Source of the DNA: Halogeometricum sp. S1BR25-6
GTDB taxonomy: Archaea; Halobacteriota; Halobacteria; Halobacteriales; Haloferacaceae
Assembly (NCBI RefSeq): GCF_031624495.1
Contig: NZ_JAMQOP010000001.1
Coordinates: forward strand, 248,001 to 312,000
Length of the DNA stretch: 64,000 nucleotides
Direction: 5' to 3'
This document shows, piece after piece, positions 52,628-61,950 of the stretch; within the stretch, counting starts at the first letter, position 1, and the number at the start of each line of letters is the position of its first letter. A program made the position numbers and the translations under genes. Below the pieces are notes generated by a model. It had not been told where the DNA came from. It saw only the letters and a list, made by a program, of their open reading frames with translations, and searched no databases.

Positions 52628-54643
52628 ATGGCCGACGATTCGGAGTCGGAGCGTCCGCCGACGGACCCCGACGAGTCCGACGATTCGACCCCGGACGACG
52701 ACGAGACCGAGTCGTCCCAGACGCCGACCGACGGGGGCGGGGACGCGGACGACACCGAGAGCGACGGCTACGCCTCCGACGAGACCGATGCAGACGCGGA
52801 CGCGAACGGAGACGAAGACGCGGACGTCGAACACGAGGACGGAATCGACAGTCCCGACCGAGACGGTGACACCGACGCGGACGCCGATGCGGATTCCGAG
52901 GGGAGCGACGACCGGCCCGACGTCGCCGCGACGTCCGACGGCCGACCCGACGCGGAGGGTGACCCCGACGAGGAGGACGACGTCCCCCTCGAACGCGAGG
53001 GGCTCGTCCCGCCGCCGGGCGACGAGCGAGCGACGGACGTCTCCGGCGAGGAGGTAGACGGGGACGGTGCGGCCGCCGACCCCGACCCCGACCCCAACTC
53101 CGACGGCAACGCCGACGCCGACGACACTGATTCCGACTCCGCCACCGCCGACCCTGATTCCGACTCCGCCGCCGCCGACCCTGATTCCGCCGACGAGGAC
53201 GACGACCCCCTCTGGCCCGAGGGCCACGAGTACCCCGACACCGAGGCGGCCGAACGGCGGGAGGTGGCCGACGACGACCCGGCCGCCGTCGCCGACACCG
53301 ACGGCGGCGCGCCCGCCTCCGTCTCCGCCTCCACCGCTCCCGGACAGTCCCGCAACGACTTCGCGGACGACGACGACGTCGACCAGGGGATGTTCGGCGA
53401 CGGGCCGGAGTCAGACCAGGAGATGCCGCTGGCCGAGCACATCGAGGAGATGGTCAACCGCCTCGCGGCGGTGTTCCTCGTCGGCGGCCTCATCACCCTC
53501 CTGCTCTACCCCGGCGCCGACCTGGCGAACTCGGCGCTGAACCTGAACTTCGTGAGTTCGGCGGACGTCATCAACTTCCTGTGGAACAAACACATTCCCG
53601 GGGCACCGGAGATAGTCGACCGCCGCCCACGGGTGTACGGTCCGCTCGAACTCGTCCTGACCGAACTGAAGGTCGCCGGACTCGCCGGTCTCATCGTCGG
53701 TCTGCCGGTGTTCGTCTACCAGACCTACCTGTTCATGCGCCCCGGCCTGTTCCCCCGGGAGCGCCGCTACTACCTCGCCGCCGTGCCGACGAGTCTCATC
53801 CTCGCGTTCGTCGGCGTCGCCTTCGCGCACTTCGTCGTCCTCCCGGCCATCTTCGCGTACTTCACCTCCTACACCACCGGAACGGCCGTCGTCGCCTTCG
53901 GACTGAAGGAGACGTTCAACCTCATCCTCATCCTGATGGGCTACAACGCCATCATCTTCCAGATTCCACTGTTCATCATGCTCGCCATCATGATGAACCT
54001 CGTCACTCGGGAGTGGTTGGTCCAGCGCCGTCTCATCTTCTGGGCGTCCTTCCTCGGTCTGGCGTTCTTCGTCAGCCCCGACCCGACGGGGATGGCGCCC
54101 ATCATCGTCGGGACGACGATGATCACGCTGTTCGAGGGGACGCTGTTCCTCCTGCGCTGGACCGGGAAGGGGTCGCTGGTTCCCACCGCCGAGGGACTGG
54201 CAGCCTACCGTCCCCACGTCGCCGTGTTCGCGGCGCTCGTCGGCTACCTCCTCAGCCCCCTACCGGCCCCGACGGGCTACTACGACCTTCTTCCCGCGGT
54301 GGTCACCGAGACGCTCGCGGCCAACGACCTCGCGGTGTACACGCCCCTAATCATCGCGGGGGTCCTCGTCGGCGCGTTCGAACTCGCGTCGTTCCTCCTG
54401 CGCCGCTACGGTCGCTCGCGGCGGATGCTGCGGGCCCGTCTCGCCATCAGCACCGCCCGCCGTCCGGTGTGGCTGGTCGCCATCGTCGTGGGCTACCTCG
54501 GCAGCCCCGACCCGGTCCTCCTCCGGTGGGCCGCTGAGCCGAGTCTTCGCCCGGCGCTGGCCGGCGGAATCGCGGTCGGGCTGGTACTCGGGTACGAGGC
54601 GCTTCGCCTCCTGCTCGCGTCCCGCGAAGACCGCGCGGCCTGA
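52628..54643 (+). CDS. tatC1: TatC (TatCo) with long acidic N-terminal extension
   Basis: 671 residues. The first about 265 are an Asp/Glu/Ser/Thr-rich, probably disordered tail with near-repeats such as DPDSDSAAADPDS and DADADANGDEDADV. TatC proper begins at MPLAEHIEEMVNRLAAVFLVGG and runs through ELKVAGLAGLIVGLPVFVYQTYLFMRPGLFPRERRYY, FGLKETFNLILILMGYNAIIFQIPLFIMLAI and REWLVQRRLIFWASFLGLAFFVSPDPTGMAP. Two or three extra helices follow. It is the signal-recognising subunit of the Tat translocase. Normal haloarchaeal TatCo has a shorter head, from memory. Confidence 0.93.
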   Translation: MADDSESERPPTDPDESDDSTPDDDETESSQTPTDGGGDADDTESDGYASDETDADADANGDEDADVEHEDGIDSPDRDGDTDADADADSEGSDDRPDVAATSDGRPDAEGDPDEEDDVPLEREGLVPPPGDERATDVSGEEVDGDGAAADPDPDPNSDGNADADDTDSDSATADPDSDSAAADPDSADEDDDPLWPEGHEYPDTEAAERREVADDDPAAVADTDGGAPASVSASTAPGQSRNDFADDDDVDQGMFGDGPESDQEMPLAEHIEEMVNRLAAVFLVGGLITLLLYPGADLANSALNLNFVSSADVINFLWNKHIPGAPEIVDRRPRVYGPLELVLTELKVAGLAGLIVGLPVFVYQTYLFMRPGLFPRERRYYLAAVPTSLILAFVGVAFAHFVVLPAIFAYFTSYTTGTAVVAFGLKETFNLILILMGYNAIIFQIPLFIMLAIMMNLVTREWLVQRRLIFWASFLGLAFFVSPDPTGMAPIIVGTTMITLFEGTLFLLRWTGKGSLVPTAEGLAAYRPHVAVFAALVGYLLSPLPAPTGYYDLLPAVVTETLAANDLAVYTPLIIAGVLVGAFELASFLLRRYGRSRRMLRARLAISTARRPVWLVAIVVGYLGSPDPVLLRWAAEPSLRPALAGGIAVGLVLGYEALRLLLASREDRAA

Positions 54644-54724
54644 ACCGTCGGCTGTCTCGCACCTTTTCCGACGACCAGAACCGGGTCGAAACGCTCCGAC
54701 CACCGGCCGCCGACGGCTTCCTCT

Positions 54725-54896
54725 CCGCCGTTCGGGGGCGTGAGTCGGACGTGGGGCCGTGCTCCGACGGTCGCCCGCCGGGTGATTCGCGCGAACGGGT
54801 TTCGGTTCAGGACCCGTACGCCTCGAAGTCAGTGAGCCCTGTCCACACGTCCTCGGGCGGGACGTGGACATCGATGACCGTTCGAATCTGCTTCGT
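54725..54896 (-). pseudogene. SRPBCC family fragment, broken duplicate
   Basis: The minus strand reads TKQIRTVIDVHVPPEDVWTGLTDFEAYGS, stop, and in another frame NRNPFARITRRATVGARPHVRLTPPNG. These match the first half of the intact SRPBCC gene at 56636-57109 (ERVWTVLTDFEAYDEWNPFARIAGKPNVGAHPQVRLTPPDG). The start is now ACG. The rest of the gene is missing and is followed by the tatC1 3' end. Confidence 0.75.
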
Positions 54897-54961
54897 ACGC
54901 TCTCCGAGGCGGCTCCGGGGAATCTCTCGCGTGCGACGACGTGACTCCCCGTCGGGTCGCC

Positions 54962-55606
54962 CTAGGATTCGAGTCGCGCGGCGAAGAACGTCCACGGCGT
55001 CCGGTCCTCGGCCTCCTCCGCGCGGTCCGCCGCCAGCGGTGACCGGGTGCCCCACTCGTCGACGACGGCGAACCCCGCCCCTCGAAGGTGTTCGCGCGTC
55101 GTCGCCGCGCCGGCGATACTCCACTCCATGGAGACGCCCGTGTCGAGCCAATCCGGGTTCTCGCCGTCCCACGCCGTCGTCCCCTCCGAGAGGAGCACCC
55201 GACCGCCGGGTCGCAGGACCCGCGCGAACTCGTCGAGGACCGTCGGGTGTTCGGCCGCCGGGAGGTGGATGAGCGACCAGTAGGCGACGACGGCGTCGAA
55301 CGCGTCGTCGGCGAACGGCAGCGCCGCCATGTCCCCGCGGACGTGAGACGCCTCGGGGGCGTTCTCGGTCGCCGCGCGGAGTTGCGCCCGCGAGAAGTCG
55401 AGGCCGACGGCGTCCCCCTCGGCGCTCGCCCGCGAGAGCACCGGCGTCCCCCGCCCGCACCCGGCGTCGAGGACGCGCGGCGATTCGGGAAGCGTCTCGA
55501 GGAACGCCGAGAGGATAGCGACGTCCCGGCCGTCTTCGCCCCGCTGTGCGGCGTAGGCGTCGGCCAGCTCGTCGTACGACCGGCGGACCGCGTCCTTGTC
55601 GACCAT
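54962..55606 (-). CDS. Class I SAM-dependent methyltransferase
   Basis: 214 residues. MVDKDAVRRSYDELADAYAAQRGED at the start, VLDAGCGRGTPVLSRASAEGDAVGLDFSRAQL (SAM site), MAALPFADDAFDAVVAYWSLIHLPAAEHPTVLDEFARVLRPGGRVLLSEGT. The fold is Methyltransf_11/25; the acceptor is unknown. It lies in the segment between the two SRPBCC copies, 47 bases from the ABC permease gene on the same strand. Confidence 0.88.
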   Translation of the reverse strand: MVDKDAVRRSYDELADAYAAQRGEDGRDVAILSAFLETLPESPRVLDAGCGRGTPVLSRASAEGDAVGLDFSRAQLRAATENAPEASHVRGDMAALPFADDAFDAVVAYWSLIHLPAAEHPTVLDEFARVLRPGGRVLLSEGTTAWDGENPDWLDTGVSMEWSIAGAATTREHLRGAGFAVVDEWGTRSPLAADRAEEAEDRTPWTFFAARLES

Positions 55607-55653
55607 CGCCGGAGACGTCGGGCCGCGGCGCCGTAACTCCTCGGCGTCGGCGC

Positions 55654-56556
55654 TCAGCGCTCCGCCGGGACCGTCGCGGCGAGTCCGTCGACGAGGTAGT
55701 CGTTGGCGACGAGGAGAATCACGACGATGGGGAGCAGTCCGAGGACGGCGGCGGCCGCGCCGAGCGTCGCCTCGGAGTACCGGAGACCGTAGACGAACGG
55801 CGCGAGCGGCGCCCAGTGGTCCGGGTCGCCGTCGGTCATGAGGTACGAGAAGAAGAACTCGTTGTACACCTGGACGAACGTGAGGACGCCCGCCGTGGCG
55901 ATTCCGGGGCGAGCGAGGGGGAGCACGACGCGTCTGAGCGCGCCGAGCCGGGTCGCCCCCTCGACGCGCGCCGCCGCCTCCAACTCCTCGGGTATCTGCG
56001 CGTAGAACACCATCAGCACGTAGACCGCCAACGGCATCGTCAGCATCGACGTGGGCAGGACGACGGCCGCCGGCGTGTTGTACAGGGTGGGCGTCGCCAC
56101 CGTCACCGGCCCGAGCGGCACCGAGAGGCCGGTGAACAGACGGAACAGGGGAACGAGGAACGCCGCCGGCGGGACGTAGGCGAGAGCCAGAAACAGGAGC
56201 AGGAGGGGTCGGCGGCCGGGGAACGACAGGCGTCCGAACGCGTACCCCGCCAACGACCCGACGACGAGGACGAGCGCAGTGCTGAGTGCGGCGACGAGCA
56301 GGCCGTTGAGGAGGTGTCTGAGGAAGGGGGTGAACGCGGCGACGGCGACGAGGTTCGACGCCGTCAGCGTCTCCGGCGCGATACCGAGGCCGTTGACGGC
56401 CGCCGGCGGGGTCACGGCCAGCACGAGCAACCAGTAGAGGGGGAACCCGAACAGGAGGAGGACGAACGCGACCAGGACGCCGAACAGCAGCCGATACACT
56501 ACGTCAGGGTGTTCGATGGCGTTTCGGACGCCGCGCTGGAGGATGCCCTCACTCAC
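55654..56556 (-). CDS. ABC transporter permease, MalG/carbohydrate type (orphan)
   Basis: 300 residues, six helices. The EAA loop IPEELEAAARVEGATRLGALRRVVLPLARPGI that docks the ATPase is intact near residue 205, and FVQVYNEFFFSYLMT follows as in sugar permeases. The partners (second permease, binding protein, ATPase) are not within the window next to it. It might work with distant subunits or be a left-over. Start at 56556 (MSEGILQRGVRNAIEHPD). Confidence 0.88.
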   Translation of the reverse strand: MSEGILQRGVRNAIEHPDVVYRLLFGVLVAFVLLLFGFPLYWLLVLAVTPPAAVNGLGIAPETLTASNLVAVAAFTPFLRHLLNGLLVAALSTALVLVVGSLAGYAFGRLSFPGRRPLLLLFLALAYVPPAAFLVPLFRLFTGLSVPLGPVTVATPTLYNTPAAVVLPTSMLTMPLAVYVLMVFYAQIPEELEAAARVEGATRLGALRRVVLPLARPGIATAGVLTFVQVYNEFFFSYLMTDGDPDHWAPLAPFVYGLRYSEATLGAAAAVLGLLPIVVILLVANDYLVDGLAATVPAER

Positions 56557-56635
56557 GACCGATTCGCTCCTCGGGTGGGATACACGTCTCGTTGTGTCAA
56601 CTCAGTCGGGTAAAAAGGATAGGGACTCGCGCGTC

Positions 56636-57109
56636 TCACTCCGCCGTCGACGGGCGGGGCGCCTGCTCTTTCTCGGTTCTCTCCTCCGCACGGCGCTTCA
56701 GCGCCCCGTTCATCGCCTCGAAGCCGGCTTGCGTGTCGTCGCCGACCATCCGGAGGAGCGGACCGGCGAGGACGCCGCCGAACGTCTCGGCGTGGACGAA
56801 CCGGGTTCGCGCCCCGCCGTCGAGGGGTTCGAGGACGAAGCGGTGCTCGCCGTCGAACAGTCCCGGAACGTACAGGTGGCCGAGCCATCTGAGTTCGCGG
56901 TCCGGTTCGACGACGGTCACTTCGGGACGGAACGTCATCGCCCGGCCGTCCGGCGGCGTCAGCCGAACCTGCGGGTGCGCCCCGACGTTCGGCTTCCCGG
57001 CGATTCGCGCGAACGGGTTCCACTCGTCGTAGGCCTCGAAGTCGGTGAGTACGGTCCACACTCGCTCGGGCGTTGCGGCTATCTCGATACTCGTCAGAAT
57101 CTCCTTCAT
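56636..57109 (-). CDS. SRPBCC (START-like) family protein
   Basis: 157 residues from the ATG at 57109. KEILTSIEIAATPERVWTVLTDFEAYDEWNPFARIAGKPNVG and ELRWLGHLYVPGLFDGEHRFVLEPLDGGARTRFVHAETFGG are typical of the SRPBCC helix-grip fold of the polyketide-cyclase/CoxG-like sort, binding hydrophobic ligands. Ligand unknown. A damaged copy lies at 54725-54896 in the same direction. Confidence 0.88.
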   Translation of the reverse strand: MKEILTSIEIAATPERVWTVLTDFEAYDEWNPFARIAGKPNVGAHPQVRLTPPDGRAMTFRPEVTVVEPDRELRWLGHLYVPGLFDGEHRFVLEPLDGGARTRFVHAETFGGVLAGPLLRMVGDDTQAGFEAMNGALKRRAEERTEKEQAPRPSTAE

Positions 57110-57173
57110 TCGTCTCTTGACGCGCGCTGAGTCGATAATACTCGCGTGTGCCCTGTCACCCCGCCGCCGCGCG

Positions 57174-58121
57174 TCACTTCGTCGGGTACTCGGAGGCGAA
57201 CACGTCCTCGACGAGGGGTTCGTCGCCCGCGGACTCGGCGTTGGAACCGGCGTCGGCGTCGGTTTCCCCGTCGCCGTCGGCCTCCGCGGCCGGACTGACG
57301 CTCCCCGTCTGGTAGCCGTGCAGGTCGAGGGTGACGTGGTCGAACCCGAGTTCCGACAGGCGCTCCCGGACGGCGGCGGCGAAGTCGGGGTCGAGCGCCG
57401 TCTCCAACTCCTCACGGGCGATTTCGATGCGGGCGAGGCCGTCGTGGTCGCGGACGCGGAACTGCGAGAACCCCCACTGGCGGACGGCGCGTTCGGCCTT
57501 CTCGACGCGGCTCAGTCGCTCTTCGGTGACCTCAAGCCCCGTGGGGATGCGCGAGGACAGACACGCCATCGAGGGTTTCTCCGCGACCGAGAGACCGTAG
57601 TCGTCGGCGACGTCGCGCACCTCCTCCTTCGAGAGGTCGTGCGCGAGAAGGGGTGAGAGCACCTCCAACTCCTCGACGGCGCGGAGACCCGGTCGGTGGC
57701 CCTCGCCGGGGTCGGAGGCGTTCGTGCCGTCGCAGACCGTCTCGATTCCCCGCTCCCGAGCGGCGTCGTACATCCGGCCGAGGCGCATCGTCCGGCAGTG
57801 GTAACACCGGTCGCCGTCGTTCTCGACGAAGTCGGGGTTGTCCAGTTCGGAGAACTCGACGACTTCGTGTCGGATGCCTATCTCCTCGGCCACGCGGCGG
57901 GCGTCCTCCAACTCCTCGGCGGGGAGCGTCTCGGACTTCGCCGTGCAGGCGACGGCGTCGTCGCCGAGGGCGTCGCGGGCGAGGGCGGCGACGACGGCGG
58001 AGTCGACGCCGCCGGAGAACGCGACGAGGACGCCGTCCCGCTCTCGGAGCGACGCGCGCGCCGCCGCGGTCTTCTCCGCGAGCGTGGGGGCCGGGTCGTC
58101 GGGCGTGTCCGCGTCTGACAT
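57174..58121 (-). CDS. larE: LarE-type ATP-dependent sulfur transferase
   Basis: 315 residues from the ATG at 58121. The PP-loop VLVAFSGGVDSAVVAALARDALG lies near residue 34. DRCYHCRTMRLGRMYDAA, CDGTNASDPGEGHRPGL and KPSMACLSSRIPTG are LarE motifs; the Cys of SMACLSS is the one that gives its sulfur to the nickel-pincer cofactor of lactate racemase in bacterial LarE. A 40-residue acidic insert lies near the end. LarB/C are not nearby, so sulfur acceptor may differ. Confidence 0.88.
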   Translation of the reverse strand: MSDADTPDDPAPTLAEKTAAARASLRERDGVLVAFSGGVDSAVVAALARDALGDDAVACTAKSETLPAEELEDARRVAEEIGIRHEVVEFSELDNPDFVENDGDRCYHCRTMRLGRMYDAARERGIETVCDGTNASDPGEGHRPGLRAVEELEVLSPLLAHDLSKEEVRDVADDYGLSVAEKPSMACLSSRIPTGLEVTEERLSRVEKAERAVRQWGFSQFRVRDHDGLARIEIAREELETALDPDFAAAVRERLSELGFDHVTLDLHGYQTGSVSPAAEADGDGETDADAGSNAESAGDEPLVEDVFASEYPTK

Positions 58122-58224
58122 GCGGGTGACTTCCCCCCGGAGCGTCAAAAGTACGTTGTCCTCGGCCGGGGCCGCCGGCTCTCCGCCGTCAGGATAACAA
58201 CGCGCGCCGACGAACCGGCTGGTA

Positions 58225-59307
58225 ATGCCGGTTGACCCTGCCATCGAATCGCGCGCGGCCGAGGCGGAGATAGAGGACCACGACGCCACCGTCACCGACG
58301 TCGCCGTGATGGACCGGGACCGCGAGGAGGAGATCGAGGCGGCGGTCGACACCCACCGCGAAGCGATACGCCAACGGCTCGACATCGAGGATACCCTCGG
58401 ACCCTTAGGCGAGAGCGGGGACGCCTGGGACCGGGTGACCGCGGAACTGTCGGCGCAGGGCGAAGAGGAACTCGGGGGGAAACTGGAGGCGCTGAAAAAG
58501 CGGCTCGAACGGCCCTACCCCTCGCTCGTCCGCATCCGCTTCGAGGTGGGCGAGGCGGCGGACGACCCCGACGACACCACGTTCGACTACGTCCCCGGTC
58601 AGTACGCCAGAATCAGCTACGGCGACGAGGAACCGCGCGTCTACTCCATCGCCAGTTCGCCCAACCGCGACTACGTCGAACTCTGCATCCGGCGGGTGCC
58701 GGGCGGCGAACTCACGCCGCACCTGTGCACGGAGACGAAGGAGGGCGACTCGCTGTTCGTCCGCGGACCGTACGGCGACGAACTCATGCTGGAGAAGCCC
58801 TCCGAACGTGACCTCGTCTTCATCGCCACCGGGACGGGCGTCGCCCCGTTCAAGAGCATGATCAACTACGTCTTCGAGGAGGAGATGGACCAGTACGACG
58901 GCGACGACCGGGACGTGTGGCTGTTCCTCGGGTCGTCGTGGGAGGACCATCTGCCCTATCACGAGGAGTTCCGCCAGTTGGACGACGAACGGGAGAACTT
59001 CCACTACGTGCCGACGCTCTCCCGCGAGAACTACCTCACCGAGTGGGAGGGAGAGACCGACTACGTCCAGTACTGCCTCCTCCGGTATCTCGACCGCGAG
59101 GCGACCGACCTCGACGCCCTCCCCGAGGAGTTCGCCGACTACGCCGAGAAGGAACCGACCGTGGACGTGGACGGCGGCGCCCGCGTCGACCCCGCGAAGA
59201 TGGAGGTGTACGTCTGCGGCATCGGCGCGATGTGCGACCCCATCGAGAACGTCGTCGCCTCCCTCGGCGTCGGCGAGGAGTTCCTCGACGTGGAGAGCTA
59301 CGGATAG
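58225..59307 (+). CDS. FAD-dependent NAD(P)H oxidoreductase (ferredoxin reductase fold)
   Basis: 360 residues. The first 100 residues are charged and helical without a known domain. The FAD domain has FDYVPGQYARISYGDEEPRVYSIASSPN (RxYSxxS) and GGELTPHLC; the NAD(P) domain has LVFIATGTGVAPFKSMI and VYVCGIGAMCDPIENV. Such proteins pass electrons between NAD(P)H and ferredoxin or flavoproteins. No iron-sulfur domain is attached. Divergent from larE by 103 bases. Confidence 0.88.
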   Translation: MPVDPAIESRAAEAEIEDHDATVTDVAVMDRDREEEIEAAVDTHREAIRQRLDIEDTLGPLGESGDAWDRVTAELSAQGEEELGGKLEALKKRLERPYPSLVRIRFEVGEAADDPDDTTFDYVPGQYARISYGDEEPRVYSIASSPNRDYVELCIRRVPGGELTPHLCTETKEGDSLFVRGPYGDELMLEKPSERDLVFIATGTGVAPFKSMINYVFEEEMDQYDGDDRDVWLFLGSSWEDHLPYHEEFRQLDDERENFHYVPTLSRENYLTEWEGETDYVQYCLLRYLDREATDLDALPEEFADYAEKEPTVDVDGGARVDPAKMEVYVCGIGAMCDPIENVVASLGVGEEFLDVESYG

Positions 59308-59408
59308 TCTCGCGCAAGGTCGTTTACTGTCGACCGCCAGACCTGGCCCCGAAGGCGTCCCCATCGGACCCGTAACGTTTTCTCCGAGGGGGCGATACTC
59401 CACCCCGA

Positions 59409-61400
59409 ATGGAGTTCGAGGCCATCCCGGGCGTCGGGGAGAAGACGGCGAAGTCGCTGTCGGAACTCGACGACGCCGAGCGAGCCCTCGCGGCCGGCGA
59501 CGTGGCCGCCCTCGCTCGCGCCCCGGGACTCACCGAGGGCCGCGCGGCGGCCATCGCCCGCGGCGCCATCCGCCGCCGTCACGGCGACGACGGCGACTTC
59601 CTTGCCACCGACCGCGCCCGCGAAGTCTACCGCGACGTGCTCTCTCTGCTCCGCGAGCGGACCGTCACCACCTACGCCGAGAAGCGACTGGAGACGCTCT
59701 TTCCCACCGCCTCTGCGTCCAGAATCGAGGAGGTCCGGGCGTTCGCCGCCGAGGCGATGGAGCGAGACCCGGACCCGGCGGTCCTCGACGCCCTCGACGG
59801 GGTCGCATCGCTCGAACCCGCCTCGGGCATCCGGGTCCGAGAGCGCTGTCTCGCCACCGCCGACGCGGAGCGCTACGCCGCCGCGAAGGACGCCTTCCCG
59901 GAACTCTCCGTCGAAGTCGTCGAGGACGCCCGCGGCCTCGCCGAACTCGCCCGGTCGTACGCCACCGTCGTCGCCCTCGACGAGGAGTTCGCGGGTGTCG
60001 ACGTTGAGGGCGACGTGCGCGTCCGCCCCGACGCCGAGGAGCACCCGGACGACATCGTCCCCGAACGAGTGCTGGCCTTCTTCGCGCAGAACCGCGGGCG
60101 CATCCGCGCCGCCGCCGACGTGCACGAGGCGGCGGGGATGGACATCCCCTGCGACCTCGACTCGCTCCGCGACGCGCTCACCCGGTTAGACGACGACGGC
60201 ACCGTCGTCGGCGACGAGGAACTCGACCGCCTGACGAACGCCGTCGACGACGCCGACGCCGCCGTCTCGACCGCCGAATCGGTCGCCAACGACCACCTCC
60301 GCGACGCCATCCGCGAACGCGACGTGACCATCGAGGGGACGGACTTTCTCTCCCTGGTCGAACAGGGCGCCCGCGTCGACTCGCTGCTCTCGCGGGAACT
60401 CGAAGACCAGTACGCCGGGGCCGTCGCCGCGGCCCGCGAGCACCTCGTCGAGTCGCTCTCGCTGCGACCCGAAGAGGCCGACATCGCGAACCGAATCTTT
60501 TCGGACGACCCCTCCTTTCCCGTCGGCTACGACGAGGAGATGCTCTCGCGCCTCCGCACGGAGTTGAAGGCGGGGCGGGACCGCCGGGCCATCCGCTTGA
60601 AACGCGAACTCGCCGCGGACCTCTCGGCGCTCCGCGACCCCGCGAACGAGATGGTGACGGACGCCCTCGAACTCGACGTGGAACTCGCCGTCTCGCGGTT
60701 CGCCCGCGACTTCGAGTGTTCGATGCCCGAGTTCGTCGAAGGGGGAGACGCGGACGACCCGGCGGGGTTCGCCATCGAGGGCGGCCGCTCGCCCCTGCTC
60801 GACGTGCCGTTCGAGGCAGCCGACCCCGTCGACTACGGCGTCTCGGGCGTCACGCTCCTCTCGGGGGTCAACTCCGGCGGGAAGACGTCGACGCTCGATT
60901 TGGTGGCCCTCGTCGTCGTCCTCGCGCAGATGGGGTTGCCCGTCCCGGCCGACCGCGTCGAACTCGAACGCTTCTCGGAGTTACATTACTACGCGAAGTC
61001 GCAGGGAACGCTCGACGCCGGGGCGTTCGAGAGTACGCTCCGGGACTTCCGCGAACTCGTCGACGGCGAGACCGACCGGTTGGTGCTCGTCGACGAACTG
61101 GAGAGCATCACCGAACCCGGCGCCTCGGCGAAGATAATCGCCGGCATCCTCGAAGCGCTGGACGACCAGTCCTCGACGGCGGTGTTCGTCTCCCACCTCG
61201 CCGACGAGATACGCGAGGCCGCCGGATTCGCCGTCGCCGTCGACGGCATCGAGGCCGTGGGGCTGGAGAACGGAGAACTCGTCGTCAACCGCTCTCCCGT
61301 CAAGAACCACCTCGCGCGGTCGACGCCGGAACTCATCGTGGAGAAACTCGCCGGCGAGGACGCCTCCGGCTTCTACGACCGCCTGCTGGAGAAGTTCTAG
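59409..61400 (+). CDS. HhH-MutS family DNA-binding ATPase
   Basis: 663 residues. A helix-hairpin-helix pair opens the protein (FEAIPGVGEKTAKSLSELDDAERALAAGDVAALARAPGLTEGRAAAIARG). Then comes a helical middle part like the MutS lever and clamp, and the MutS ATPase: LLSGVNSGGKTSTLDLVALVVVLAQMGLPVPA (Walker A), RLVLVDELESITEPGASAKIIAGILEAL (Walker B) and TAVFVSHLADEI. The mismatch-binding domain I is absent, as in MutS2/MutS5-like proteins, nor is there a Smr nuclease end. Role in recombination or repair is likely, not proven. Confidence 0.88.
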   Translation: MEFEAIPGVGEKTAKSLSELDDAERALAAGDVAALARAPGLTEGRAAAIARGAIRRRHGDDGDFLATDRAREVYRDVLSLLRERTVTTYAEKRLETLFPTASASRIEEVRAFAAEAMERDPDPAVLDALDGVASLEPASGIRVRERCLATADAERYAAAKDAFPELSVEVVEDARGLAELARSYATVVALDEEFAGVDVEGDVRVRPDAEEHPDDIVPERVLAFFAQNRGRIRAAADVHEAAGMDIPCDLDSLRDALTRLDDDGTVVGDEELDRLTNAVDDADAAVSTAESVANDHLRDAIRERDVTIEGTDFLSLVEQGARVDSLLSRELEDQYAGAVAAAREHLVESLSLRPEEADIANRIFSDDPSFPVGYDEEMLSRLRTELKAGRDRRAIRLKRELAADLSALRDPANEMVTDALELDVELAVSRFARDFECSMPEFVEGGDADDPAGFAIEGGRSPLLDVPFEAADPVDYGVSGVTLLSGVNSGGKTSTLDLVALVVVLAQMGLPVPADRVELERFSELHYYAKSQGTLDAGAFESTLRDFRELVDGETDRLVLVDELESITEPGASAKIIAGILEALDDQSSTAVFVSHLADEIREAAGFAVAVDGIEAVGLENGELVVNRSPVKNHLARSTPELIVEKLAGEDASGFYDRLLEKF

Positions 61401-61449
61401 CTCCAGGTTCTGACGGAAGTTTATCACGATTCGCCGTCGACGGTCGAGT

Positions 61450-61803
61450 ATGGTCTCCGAGACGGACCCCCCTCCCGCCACCGATGCGGACGGTTCTCGT
61501 CGCGACGACCGCGCCGCCGTCGACTCGACCGCTACGACGACCGACGGCGGGTCGACGGCGGCCGACCCGCGCGACGGCCCGACGTACGACGTCGTCTACC
61601 GCGCGACGCGGGACGCGATGTGGGACGTGGTCGGAACCGCGACGCTCATCCTATTCTTCCTCGCGCTGGCGGGCATCGGTCTCTCCGTCGCGTGGACCGG
61701 CTTGGGCTTCGGCGTCGGTCCGGTCGGGGTCGCTATCGGACTCGTCGGACTGGCCGTCAGCCTGTTCGCCGCCTCCCGCGTCTACGTCCTCGTCACCGAG
61801 TGA
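61450..61803 (+). CDS. Small membrane protein with disordered head
   Basis: 117 residues. The first 45 are Asp/Thr/Ser-rich; then TYDVVYRATRDAMWDVVGTATLILFFLALAGIGLSVAWTGL and GVGPVGVAIGLVGLAVSLFAASRVYVLVTE give two helices. No family is recognised. It lies between the HhH-MutS gene and orc. Confidence 0.7.
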   Translation: MVSETDPPPATDADGSRRDDRAAVDSTATTTDGGSTAADPRDGPTYDVVYRATRDAMWDVVGTATLILFFLALAGIGLSVAWTGLGFGVGPVGVAIGLVGLAVSLFAASRVYVLVTE

Positions 61804-61950
61804 GGTCGACTGGCGCCGGGTCGAGTCGACGCGCCGAATCGAATCCGGCGTCAGTGGACACGCGACGCCGTCCGTCGGTTTCGTCCGTTATTTCACTTTC
61901 ACTCCGGCGCTGGGGAACGGTTAAGTAGACTGCTCTGCGTGATTCAACCG

